A stretch of 54,916 bases of DNA. Source: a virus. Positions 7,925-17,068 of the stretch are shown one piece after another (within the stretch, counting starts at the first letter, position 1; each line of letters starts with the position of its first letter). The position numbers and the translations under genes are program-made. Location of the stretch: positions 1 through 54,916 of IMG/VR virus record IMGVR_UViG_3300035698_016290, one strand, 5' to 3'. The notes below the pieces were generated by a model, which searched no databases, had not been told where the DNA came from, and saw only the letters and a list, made by a program, of their open reading frames with translations.

Positions 7925-9991
7925 TTACACTTCCTCGAATTTGGATGTGTCTTTACGACCAGCTACTAGTGTATATTCTTCAACTGCTGGCGTCAAAGTC
8001 TGTTGTGGAGTGTTTTGTCTCATTAATATAACAAGAAACACGTTAGACACTGTTCCAATACTTTTTCTATTTATTCCTATCACTTGTCCTGCGTTAGCTC
8101 GGGCTGATAGATCACCAACTAAATCTACAACACCAAGTCCACCAATTTGAGAGAATTCTGTAATGGTCTTTGGAATTGAATTGGTTGATGATAATACAGG
8201 AGTATAAGATACAGTGAAGATATCACCAGGTAAATAGGAAGTAATCTGGATATTAAATGACATAGGTGAACCAGTATTTGCTATTCTGTCTGACGTTTCT
8301 GACACATTTGTCCATTCTAATAAATCATAGTCTAAAAGGAATCCATTCCTAAAAACCTTAATATCTCCATCTGTAATCGTAGTAAAAAACATAGTTGAAC
8401 CCAAATTATTATGATTAAGATTTGTACTACTTTTCTCACTGAGAACTAATCGTTCATGGATAACTCTATCTGTATCTAAAGGAAGGATTGGAAAAATTGT
8501 AGTACGATTGAGTATTCCATCTTTGTTCAAGTCTAATTTGAATATCCAATATTCAATGCTGCCTTGAAACCATGTATTACTTCTTTCTCCAGCAGTCAAT
8601 GTATTATCATCAATCAACGAAGAATCTTGATCAATATCGTATGTAGTATTTGTAAACTTAGCTTGTAAAGAATTGGCTTCTAGATAAGGACGAGACTCTA
8701 CTGTCTTGACACCTAATTCACCAAGGTCTTCTATTGTCAGAGGAGCAGATACGTAGATGCTTCTTTCATTGTGTTTTGCTATTCCTACTTTCAGATTATC
8801 TATACCAGTTAGAAACTCATAACTGCGACGCTTATTTCTTACTGGATGACGAGGCGCAATGACATCCAAGATATTCTGTGATGGAATTACTTCTTGTAAC
8901 TCAGCATTAATATATTGAACAGATGGTATGTAACCAATTGTTGGTTCCTCTATAGCCTGATTAAAAACTGGTGGAATAATAGAATATTCAAATTCTACAT
9001 ATTTGGAATTTTCATTGCGAAAAACAAAAATTAAACGATTAGAAGAGATTTTTTTTGTTTTAATAGACATAGGAGAATCAATAAGCTGTTCTTCAATTTC
9101 TAAGTCAGTAATGACACCTGCTAAACCATTGTAGAAAATAGCTTCCAATACCAATGCTTGTTTAGAAGCTGGTTCTATCTCAACATAATTAATTTCCTTG
9201 GTACTTCCAAGATCGATTTCAAGCTTTACTTTTACATATGGTCGAGGTTTATTGAATAAGAGAGACTGAATCCAATAGGTTCCTGATGTATTGTCAATCA
9301 TGTTCTGTAAATTAGTATTAGGGGGCTCTACGATTAACTCACTTTGTTGAGCTTCAGAATCAAAGATTTGGCGTACTGCCCCAATCTTATGTTGAGTAGT
9401 ATTATTTACAGCAAGCACTAATCGTTCACCAACTAGCTCAACAGTAGCATCTTGAGTATTAGGGATTAGTTCATTATTTTTACGAGGGTCTTTGAACAGA
9501 ACTTCTGCTGCTAAGCTTTGTCTAGTAGTTCGTTCAGCTTTGGATTCACGGAATGTAGAAAAGATTGCCGCATCGAATCCTCTGATATCTTTGTTTAGAA
9601 ACTCAAATAAATTCATTTTAGCTTCTAATTCTGCAACACCTGCCTTCAGATTCTTGAGTATTACATCTCTTGTAATAGCTTCGTGAGATCGCTGAACTTC
9701 ATCAATGTTACCAGCCTCTTCGAATGCTGCACCTAAATCATCTTCAACACGATCGAGCATGAAATTAAAGGATTCTGAATCGATGTCTTCTCCCTTTTCA
9801 CCAGCCCATATTTTTAGAGATGGAGTTAAGGTAGTAGATGTAATTTCACTCATTAGCTTTTCAAGCTTGGAAGTAAACTCCTTGACCGAACGAATCTGTC
9901 CTGTGTTTTTCTGCTTATTAAGGAGCTTTAGAATCTGGTCGGCCTGGTTCTTGTTAATAGTCCCGGCGAACTTGTCGAGATACTGTCCCAT
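7925..9991 (-). CDS. Coiled-coil / discoidin-like virion protein
   Basis: A 688-residue protein. Its ATG (9989-9991) overlaps the stop of the upstream gene (TAATG). Residues 1-165 are helical (KEFTSKLEKLMSEI, LKAGVAELEAKMNLFEFL). Around residues 230-340 lies the discoidin-like pattern SGTYWIQSLLF, VKVKLEIDLGSTKEINYVEI and SKYVEFEYSIIPP. Later sections are beta-rich (VIHERLVLSEKSS, DGDIKVFRNGFLLDYDLLEW). It is the first of three consecutive genes with the same N-terminal coiled coil plus discoidin-like plan, so these three probably assemble in one structure. No enzyme motif seen. Confidence 0.65.
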   Translation of the reverse strand: MGQYLDKFAGTINKNQADQILKLLNKQKNTGQIRSVKEFTSKLEKLMSEITSTTLTPSLKIWAGEKGEDIDSESFNFMLDRVEDDLGAAFEEAGNIDEVQRSHEAITRDVILKNLKAGVAELEAKMNLFEFLNKDIRGFDAAIFSTFRESKAERTTRQSLAAEVLFKDPRKNNELIPNTQDATVELVGERLVLAVNNTTQHKIGAVRQIFDSEAQQSELIVEPPNTNLQNMIDNTSGTYWIQSLLFNKPRPYVKVKLEIDLGSTKEINYVEIEPASKQALVLEAIFYNGLAGVITDLEIEEQLIDSPMSIKTKKISSNRLIFVFRNENSKYVEFEYSIIPPVFNQAIEEPTIGYIPSVQYINAELQEVIPSQNILDVIAPRHPVRNKRRSYEFLTGIDNLKVGIAKHNERSIYVSAPLTIEDLGELGVKTVESRPYLEANSLQAKFTNTTYDIDQDSSLIDDNTLTAGERSNTWFQGSIEYWIFKLDLNKDGILNRTTIFPILPLDTDRVIHERLVLSEKSSTNLNHNNLGSTMFFTTITDGDIKVFRNGFLLDYDLLEWTNVSETSDRIANTGSPMSFNIQITSYLPGDIFTVSYTPVLSSTNSIPKTITEFSQIGGLGVVDLVGDLSARANAGQVIGINRKSIGTVSNVFLVILMRQNTPQQTLTPAVEEYTLVAGRKDTSKFEEV

Positions 9992-10419
9992 TATTCAATT
10001 CTCCATGACACCTTACCATCTTCGATTTCAATCCCGAGCCATTTACCAACTTCATTTCGGATAGAATGAACCACCATTGAGCCCATGGTATACAATGGAA
10101 CACCAGCATTACACTGTAGAGTCGTCCCGTTCTTCATGGTATATTCAATCATCCAGCGATCCCACATGTGGAGTTTCTTCATCAGTGTACGCTTGACTAG
10201 ACAGCCTTCGTTCACGAGAAGTCTAGCTTCCATAATATCAGCCTGCCAATAATCACCTTGACCTTTGATGGTTGCACCAATATCATCGACCTGAATGGAT
10301 GCTCCAATCATCTGCTCGAGTCTGCCTCGACTCCAGCTAGCTAGTTTTCTTTCTACTAGACTATCAGAGCCAACCTCTTGAGTGCCATCAGCAAAGTATT
10401 TTATCCAACCGTTTTCCAT
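9991..10419 (-). CDS. Conserved-looking small virion-associated protein, function unknown
   Basis: A 142-residue protein. The start ATG has AAGGAG at the correct distance, and that motif overlaps the TAA of the upstream gene. It opens with MENGWIKYFADGTQEVGSD and contains SWSRGRLEQM, a compact alpha/beta composition with several tryptophans and no signal peptide or membrane segment. The DGT-x-E-x-GSD opening resembles short proteins seen in baseplate regions of other large phages, but I cannot name the family. Its tight coupling on both sides places it in the baseplate/fibre operon, perhaps as an assembly or attachment factor. Confidence 0.6.
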   Translation of the reverse strand: MENGWIKYFADGTQEVGSDSLVERKLASWSRGRLEQMIGASIQVDDIGATIKGQGDYWQADIMEARLLVNEGCLVKRTLMKKLHMWDRWMIEYTMKNGTTLQCNAGVPLYTMGSMVVHSIRNEVGKWLGIEIEDGKVSWRIE

Positions 10420-10427
10420 AATACTCC

Positions 10428-10964
10428 TTAGCTTGTAAAGGTATAGCGTAGTTTCTGATCGAATTGTCTAATACCTGCAGTATCTTCAAGGTACGGAATT
10501 GCAATCCTACATTTGAATCTAACGTTAGGAGAAGAACTATTTGGAATATTTCCAACTGTTGAGAGTCCCATAGCAGTAGGTAAATTAATTTTATTGTCTG
10601 CTGAATCACCAGTTCCTGTACGAAATACATTAAAATTAGTTCCATACTTAGCATCATATGCTGGCCAACTACCTGTATAAGCTCCTACTGCATCCATGTT
10701 AAGTTGAAATCCACCAAATAAATATTGACTTGTTGAATTACCCCAGGCTAAAATCTCTGCAAGATCATCAGCAGCAGATAAATCACCACCATAAGGAGTA
10801 ATAGCATCAAGATAAAATCCACAGTTTGTAATAGGATTATCACCATCATGACGTACAAAAATCTCTTGTGCTGTCAAAGTTTCATCATTTGTACCTGTTC
10901 CATGATCCTTAGCTGTTATGGCAAATCCACCATTAGTTGAACTCCATATGATGTTTACTGACAT
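10428..10964 (-). CDS. Small beta-rich protein following the LamG fibre, function unknown
   Basis: A 178-residue protein starting at ATG (10962-10964) with AAGGAG nine bases upstream, itself overlapping the end of the preceding LamG fibre gene. The sequence is rich in G, S, T, N and aromatic residues (NIIWSSTNGGFAI, GFYLDAITPYGG, YLFGGFQLNMDAVGAY) and ends in FKCRIAIPYLEDTAGIRQFD, consistent with an all-beta virion domain. No transmembrane segment or catalytic motif is visible. Its position right behind a lectin-type fibre suggests a fibre-tip, fibre-cap or fibre chaperone role, which is inference only. Confidence 0.6.
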   Translation of the reverse strand: MSVNIIWSSTNGGFAITAKDHGTGTNDETLTAQEIFVRHDGDNPITNCGFYLDAITPYGGDLSAADDLAEILAWGNSTSQYLFGGFQLNMDAVGAYTGSWPAYDAKYGTNFNVFRTGTGDSADNKINLPTAMGLSTVGNIPNSSSPNVRFKCRIAIPYLEDTAGIRQFDQKLRYTFTS

Positions 10965-10973
10965 GTCTTCTCC

Positions 10974-13277
10974 TTAGGATATATCGTAAATTTTAAGATC
11001 AGAAATAACACCATTCAAAGGATTAGAAATTCCATCAAAGGCAACTCCTATGAGAATGTTATCAATGTCATCTGGAACATCATTTAATGTCATATCAGAC
11101 TCAACAGCATTATCTAAAAGAAGTCTTATGTATGGTATGGTATAAGACAATCTATATGAATAAACTATATCATATAAGCTACTTCCCCCAAGTGGTATAT
11201 TTTGAGATACGCTATCTGCTGTTATGAATCCAAATGCTTGTCCACTCAAAAGACCAGCACCAATTCTATTATTTAATGAATCACCGCTATCTACAGCGGA
11301 AACAAAGTAGTTTGTAGATGTTGAAGTCTTTTGATAAAAATCGAGAGTTATACGACCAATTTTGTTGTTCGTAATATTTCCATCATCACCTTTATACGTA
11401 AGTACATCTGCTTCTCTGGTCAATGCGGCTGCACCGGCATTTGGCATGTATGAAGATGGATATTCTACGTCTACTTCAACCATAAGTCCCCAAATATAAA
11501 AAATATCTTGGTTTAATCCATCATAAAAAGCAGCAGTAGCATCAACACCATTAGTTGCTCCAGATACACCAGCAGATAAAGTTCCAGTTTGATCTGCTGT
11601 ATGTTTTACCCAACAACGATACCAACCATCTCCCCAATCTTCTATTCCACTATCATCTGTTGTAGAACCATTTATTGTACCATTATCAATATTAAATATT
11701 GTATAGAATACATCAGACCATGAACTTGCTCCACCTGCAGTTGTAAGCAATAATGCAATATAGTTTCTATTGATTGCTTTAACAAATACACTAAATACAA
11801 CAACGTCTCCAGATGCAATATTGTTTGGTGTATTAATTTGTACAATTCCATGAATATCTGCTGCAGTCACATCTTCGTGAAATAAATCAGCTGTATTTAA
11901 TTTATTTGGTGCAGCTGTCTGATCTACAGTTGTAGAACCATGATAATCTGTAAAAGCAGAAAAATCTTCAGTAGTAGTAGCCAATGTTTCAGTTTCATTT
12001 TCTCTAAGAAACCCTTTAATTAAAGTACCTTCATTATCTTTTCTGCTAACTAAACGAAGCCAATTGTCTCCTACTAGATAAAGTTTTCTTGTACTACTTT
12101 CTACTTTATCTATATAGGCTACAGAGGCACGAGTTCTTGTTGTTGGAGTAGGAGTTCCATCACAGTCTGCATAGAATCCAGTCAATCTTTCAAACCGTTC
12201 ACTAGCCACAGTAGCCCATTCAGCAGGACCTAAAGCTCCCGCCTGATGCCAAGCAGCTTGTTTCCACATTGCCATGTAGGCTATATTGCATAGCCCATTC
12301 AAACCACCTCCATCATTTGCACCTACAGTAAAAAAAATAGCATTAGATATACTTGCTACTTCTGAAGAAAAATTACCTCCAGCACCACTAGCTACACCAT
12401 TAATATACCATTGAACACCATTATTAGAATTTTCATCACGATTTAGAAAAACAATAGCATGGTACCACATGTTATTTACCAAATTTGTATTACATGTATT
12501 ATAAATACCAGCATCTATAGCGAAAGTAATAGCAGGGTTGTTTACACAAATAGACCATCCCAACAAAGCACCATCTCGTTTCGAACAAATGAAATCATGT
12601 GAACCATCACTTATATATTTGAAGACTAATTCAACAACCATATCTTCAGTTGTTACGTCTCCAGTAACCATTTCATCTGCTTGATAATAATCTCCAGCAT
12701 TGAACTTAACAGAATCATCATTGTTTCCTAATAAAGGAGAACCTTGAGCAAAATCTCTATTAGCTCCTGCGCCGCGAGCTGTTATTTTTGCTCCGTAAGT
12801 CCAAGCTATCCAATCAGGACTTGTAGCATTTATAGCACTATATCGAAAGTCAGGAGTCACCGCAATTCCATTAATCGTTAAAGAAGCTGGAAGGTTATCT
12901 ACTCCATAAGATCCGCTAGAATCGAACGCAGAAAAAGTTGGTGATGCTATAGTAACAGTAAATTGTTGTCCTAGAGTAATCGTACCATCTTGTTCAGGAA
13001 GAAATGTTTTAACACAGTAGGAAGGTATAGAAGTATCACCGATTGCTACGGCGCCAACTGCTCGAGGACCAATTGGTTGATCTGCCATTGACAAAAAATC
13101 TCCTGTCAATGCATCAATCTCACCACCTACTATAGAAACATAATAACGTTGATTAGAATTAAGACCTGTAATTGTATAACTATTACCAGTTGGGTCTTGG
13201 TTAAGTGGAGTATTATTAGCAAGAGTCCACGGACCACTTGCCGTAGTTGCATAATAGACATTATATTTAGAACTCAT
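10974..13277 (-). CDS. Tail fibre with FN3-like N terminus and LamG-type lectin unit
   Basis: A 767-residue protein. I chose ATG at 13275-13277, with GGAGTGG upstream, rather than an earlier start lying inside the upstream gene. Residues 1-75 look like a fibronectin type III domain (YNVYYATTASGPW, YTITGLNSNQRYYVSI). From about residue 115 comes a concanavalin/LamG-type unit: YGVDNLPASLTINGIAV, DSVKFNAGDYYQAD, TTEDMVVELVFKY and WYINGVASGA. It is clearly homologous to both units of the fibre at 49884-54554. Then follow the linker YLVGDNWLRLVSR, a spike-type beta domain ending in TREADVLTYKGDDGN, and a second LamG-like domain. It lacks the galactose-binding insert found in the other two copies. 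Likely a receptor-binding or glycan-binding fibre. Confidence 0.8.
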   Translation of the reverse strand: MSSKYNVYYATTASGPWTLANNTPLNQDPTGNSYTITGLNSNQRYYVSIVGGEIDALTGDFLSMADQPIGPRAVGAVAIGDTSIPSYCVKTFLPEQDGTITLGQQFTVTIASPTFSAFDSSGSYGVDNLPASLTINGIAVTPDFRYSAINATSPDWIAWTYGAKITARGAGANRDFAQGSPLLGNNDDSVKFNAGDYYQADEMVTGDVTTEDMVVELVFKYISDGSHDFICSKRDGALLGWSICVNNPAITFAIDAGIYNTCNTNLVNNMWYHAIVFLNRDENSNNGVQWYINGVASGAGGNFSSEVASISNAIFFTVGANDGGGLNGLCNIAYMAMWKQAAWHQAGALGPAEWATVASERFERLTGFYADCDGTPTPTTRTRASVAYIDKVESSTRKLYLVGDNWLRLVSRKDNEGTLIKGFLRENETETLATTTEDFSAFTDYHGSTTVDQTAAPNKLNTADLFHEDVTAADIHGIVQINTPNNIASGDVVVFSVFVKAINRNYIALLLTTAGGASSWSDVFYTIFNIDNGTINGSTTDDSGIEDWGDGWYRCWVKHTADQTGTLSAGVSGATNGVDATAAFYDGLNQDIFYIWGLMVEVDVEYPSSYMPNAGAAALTREADVLTYKGDDGNITNNKIGRITLDFYQKTSTSTNYFVSAVDSGDSLNNRIGAGLLSGQAFGFITADSVSQNIPLGGSSLYDIVYSYRLSYTIPYIRLLLDNAVESDMTLNDVPDDIDNILIGVAFDGISNPLNGVISDLKIYDIS

Positions 13278-15330
13278 CGCTGTGCCACTCCACGGTAATT
13301 GATGTTCCACCTGGATAAACTCCAGAGACATCAATATCTATACCATAAGCTTTAGTAACTGGATATACACCTGCTGCCGTATGTCTATTTACAATATTCC
13401 TTACCTCTTGCTGAGTAAATTCTCCACCTGCATTATCTAGTATATCAACTGGAACTTCCACAAAATAGGATGCATTAGCAGGATATGACATTCCATCCCA
13501 AGATGATTTATCCCAATACCATTTGGCTTCACCTTGTGCTGCTAAAGCTATAGCGAAAGAGTCCTCAGCAATACCGCCACCTCGTTGACGTGAATCAATA
13601 TTAGTAAGTTGATCAGGTCTTGTTGCAGGTCCAACTGTTACGTCTCCTAGGATTAGAATTTGAGATAATGAGGAAGGATCAGAAGACTCAATACTAAACA
13701 AATCCACATAGCTTAAATAATTCTCAATTGGTCTCCATCCTGATGGATATGTGTCGTAGTAGATAGAATGAGATTCTCCTAAATAATCTACTTGAACTCC
13801 ACTTACAGGATCATATACAGCAAAGGCTCCATCGATATTTCCCCAATTCATAGCTCTATCTGTTTCATTCCATTGAAGATAGGTCATATTAGTACTAAGA
13901 GGATAAGTAAGTGTTGAAGGACTAATTGCAAATGTAGTTTTAAGATTCAAGATATCAGGATTATTGATTGGGTTGAAATCTATCATAGTGAGTTCGAACA
14001 TTGTTTCGTCAAAATAGTATGATGAGGTTACAACCCAAGTTGTTTTCATGGGCAATCCCTCGATATCTACAAACCCTGTCTTATGATCTACACTCTTAAT
14101 TCCATATCTATTTGTGTTAGTCCATGTTGTCCAAACTTGACCATTAGCAGCTAACGTCCCTACAAGGGTGAAATCTGTTGTTAGTGCAGCAATTGCAGTA
14201 CCATCGCTTTTCTCAAACTGAAGATAAACAAATAATTGTAAGTCATCTTCTGCTCCAAAACGAGATTGACTATTTTCTCTGATATTTTCGTGATCAAGCT
14301 TAACTAATATTTTATTAAGAATGATTGAACTTTCGTTAGTTACCTTCTTAACTGGAGGTTGTGGGAAAAATGATTGGTTGAGAAATTCTGTAATATGATA
14401 TTTTCTTTTATCAGAATAAAGAGGCTGTTCTGGACCACCCATTAAAGAATAGAAACCTATTATTACAGGTGGTGCCCAAAATGAACCATTCGTTATACGA
14501 CAAAACCATGGACTAGTTTCATCTGCAGATACAGGAGGAAGTAATCGTAATCCAGATTGATCAGCTGGACGATACGAATATGTGTTTTGGATTGGTAAGG
14601 TTACCTGAAATGAAGATCCAGTTTCTTCTACAAGATAAACCTTACGACCATCTTGTTTAATTGTCATTAGAGCAGTTAAATCATCTATGTCTGCTTGTTC
14701 ATATGTAGAAACATTGTCTAACAAGTCAATATATGTATTAATTACACCATTATTATTAACAACGTATCGTACATAATAAACATTGTAATCTTGGCTACCT
14801 GTATACTGAGGAGTCAGATTGTTATATACAATACCTCTATCAAGATCCATTGAAGATTCAACAACAAGAAGTGGTTGTAACAATGAATCTAGAATATGAA
14901 TTTCCGTAACAGACACATTCCATTCTATAACCCCAAGTATATTTCTTGGAACACGATTTTCGTTAAGAACATGTTTAAAATAGAGTGGAACAATTGTTCC
15001 TGTATCTATTCCTGTTGAAAACACATCTGTAACTAAAAAATCTTCATAGTCAGTTGTAAACGTGTTTATAGATGTAATAGTTGTAGAGTCTTGTTTAAAT
15101 TCTCTATTAGCAGCAATTGAATCAGACCTGTCAAAAATAGATAGATTTCTGTCAGATGAAATCGCCTCTCCACTTAAAAATGCAATATTAGATGCTACAG
15201 GTTCAATGCTACTCTTAAAAATAATTTGTTCTCGTCTCTTTGTAATGTTACAAAACGTATTTACATCACGTTGAATATCTACAGAACCAACAGTAAACTG
15301 ATGGCCAAGAGTCTCATAGATTGTTGCCAC
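13267..15330 (-). CDS. Large beta-rich baseplate/fibre structural protein
   Basis: A 687-residue protein. The most likely start is GTG at 15328-15330, because GGAG sits five bases upstream; an earlier TTG in frame lacks a ribosome-binding site. It is beta-rich throughout, with runs such as DFLVTDVFSTG, YYVRYVVNNNGVINTYIDLLD and GFVDIEGLPMKTTWVVTSSYYFDE (split here for length). No enzyme or membrane motif was found. It ends in VSGVYPGGTSITVEWHSDEF and overlaps the start of the next fibre gene by about ten bases. Likely a baseplate-periphery or fibre-connector protein; the family is not recognised. Confidence 0.65.
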   Translation of the reverse strand: MATIYETLGHQFTVGSVDIQRDVNTFCNITKRREQIIFKSSIEPVASNIAFLSGEAISSDRNLSIFDRSDSIAANREFKQDSTTITSINTFTTDYEDFLVTDVFSTGIDTGTIVPLYFKHVLNENRVPRNILGVIEWNVSVTEIHILDSLLQPLLVVESSMDLDRGIVYNNLTPQYTGSQDYNVYYVRYVVNNNGVINTYIDLLDNVSTYEQADIDDLTALMTIKQDGRKVYLVEETGSSFQVTLPIQNTYSYRPADQSGLRLLPPVSADETSPWFCRITNGSFWAPPVIIGFYSLMGGPEQPLYSDKRKYHITEFLNQSFFPQPPVKKVTNESSIILNKILVKLDHENIRENSQSRFGAEDDLQLFVYLQFEKSDGTAIAALTTDFTLVGTLAANGQVWTTWTNTNRYGIKSVDHKTGFVDIEGLPMKTTWVVTSSYYFDETMFELTMIDFNPINNPDILNLKTTFAISPSTLTYPLSTNMTYLQWNETDRAMNWGNIDGAFAVYDPVSGVQVDYLGESHSIYYDTYPSGWRPIENYLSYVDLFSIESSDPSSLSQILILGDVTVGPATRPDQLTNIDSRQRGGGIAEDSFAIALAAQGEAKWYWDKSSWDGMSYPANASYFVEVPVDILDNAGGEFTQQEVRNIVNRHTAAGVYPVTKAYGIDIDVSGVYPGGTSITVEWHSDEF

Positions 15331-15340
15331 AGTATCTCCT

Positions 15341-17050
15341 TTATAGCTGAGTACCAACTATTACCCAAGTAGCACCAACACCTACACCTGCTACAGTACA
15401 TATATAGAGTTTACTGTCACCTGATTTGACATAGAAATCTCCTACTTGTGAGCTACCTGTTGGTTCTGCTGCTTGAGGTACAATTCTAAAAGCAGACCTA
15501 ACGTTATCAGCTGCTTGAACTATTAGTCCATAGTCACCTGAAACTGCCGACAAAGCAGTAATACCGTCAGATGAACCGGAAAGATTATTGCCACTATGAG
15601 CACCAAAGTAGATAGGAAAGCTTCCAGATGCACAATTTATATCAAGATAGCTAGCAGTATTTGAGTTAGCCATAACAAGACATCCAAGCATTGCATTATC
15701 ATTTGCCTCACGACGTGAAGCATCTGCTCCACCAAAGGAACCTGCACGACTAAGTAAAGAAGTATGGTCATCATTGGCCCATCTACTTGGTGCCCAGACT
15801 GGAAGGTCATTTGAATAGCGTCCAGTATGTTCATGATGAACAGAAGTTGGAGGATTGAGACCAAGAAGACTCTTATGATCTACAGCATCCTCAAACGTAC
15901 CATCACGACGATGACCATGACGATAGAATGCACTTGCTAGAGTCCAGATACTACGACTTAGTGGCGACCCACAAGCAATGAGAGTAAAATGTGAACCACT
16001 ATAAGTTGCTTCTGCTTCATCTGTAGTCAAAACTCCAAATACTGAAGTAGGATCATCATGATCTATCTCAATAACATAATCTAGATACACAGCTGGAGCT
16101 TTTTTGAAACGAACACCTTCGACTATTGTATTATTGGTTTGATTCCATAGAAGAAACATTCCTGTAGGCATATTGTCACCAGCAACATAGCCAGCATAAT
16201 AGTCAAGAACATCTTGTGGTAGTCTATAGCGATAATGTTCACTGTCTATACCAGTTAATCCAGAGACTTCATCTTGCCAATAAGCTGGAGGACTAGAAAC
16301 AGAAGAATCACGATTTTCTGTTGCTGCTGCTTCTGCTAAAGTTGGATAACGACTTGGCATCTCTCGTGGAATAAGAGTAAGAGGCTGACGTGGAGGTAAA
16401 TGAAGCAGATATGTACTTCCATCTTTAGAAATACGACAACTGGTAAATGTTGCTTGATTAGGATCAGGAATAATACTTGGTAAGGTTTCTTCACCAATTA
16501 CCCATCCACTAATCGTTGTTGGATCTATTTCATATGTAATTCTGTCAGCTGAAGCTAGTACTCCAAAGACACGGAAGCGTCCTGTATTCTGGTCTACCCA
16601 AAATTCACCTGCTGAGTCAACTTCGTATTCACTATCAACACCAACTGAAAAGTTAGCGTTTGTGTCTTGAACAACTGTCCAGCTAGCAGGTATACCAGCA
16701 TCACCAGAATCTGTTCCATCGCTTGGTGAGAATAAAAGAAAGCCAGTACTTTCTGATACATATCTAACACCGACGTCTTCAGTAAATAGAAAAGCATCTT
16801 CACCAGGATAAATAGCTGGATTCAGATAGGAGGCTGGACCAATTGTACGAGCAAGGTTTGGGATTTGAAGAGGAGTATGATCTGTCCATGAATCACCACT
16901 TTGATTCCATGGATCGCCAACAACATGTTCAATCACACTAAGACCATTTCTGGCTTGAGTTGCCACAGAAGTTAATTTCTGTGAATTTGGTTGTTCTCCA
17001 TCACTAAAGGTAATAGCTAGTGGCGCAGTCTTTCTTAATTTATCAGTCAT
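15341..17050 (-). CDS. Baseplate-peripheral / fibre protein with C-terminal attachment repeats
   Basis: A 569-residue protein starting at ATG with AGGAG six bases upstream. The middle contains a conserved-looking stretch FYRHGHRRDGTFEDAVDHKSL (split: FYRHGHRRDG, then DAVDHKSLLGL) and VHHEHTGRYSNDLP. This is histidine-rich and similar in flavour to the metal-binding segments of phage short-fibre and baseplate proteins. The C terminus (about 525-569) has GSSQVGDFYVKSGDSKLYIC, a small beta unit common near the ends of phage fibres. Metal binding is an inference from clustered histidines. The adjacent genes are also fibre or baseplate components. Confidence 0.6.
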   Translation of the reverse strand: MTDKLRKTAPLAITFSDGEQPNSQKLTSVATQARNGLSVIEHVVGDPWNQSGDSWTDHTPLQIPNLARTIGPASYLNPAIYPGEDAFLFTEDVGVRYVSESTGFLLFSPSDGTDSGDAGIPASWTVVQDTNANFSVGVDSEYEVDSAGEFWVDQNTGRFRVFGVLASADRITYEIDPTTISGWVIGEETLPSIIPDPNQATFTSCRISKDGSTYLLHLPPRQPLTLIPREMPSRYPTLAEAAATENRDSSVSSPPAYWQDEVSGLTGIDSEHYRYRLPQDVLDYYAGYVAGDNMPTGMFLLWNQTNNTIVEGVRFKKAPAVYLDYVIEIDHDDPTSVFGVLTTDEAEATYSGSHFTLIACGSPLSRSIWTLASAFYRHGHRRDGTFEDAVDHKSLLGLNPPTSVHHEHTGRYSNDLPVWAPSRWANDDHTSLLSRAGSFGGADASRREANDNAMLGCLVMANSNTASYLDINCASGSFPIYFGAHSGNNLSGSSDGITALSAVSGDYGLIVQAADNVRSAFRIVPQAAEPTGSSQVGDFYVKSGDSKLYICTVAGVGVGATWVIVGTQL

Positions 17051-17068
17051 ATCATACTCCTATGTTGA

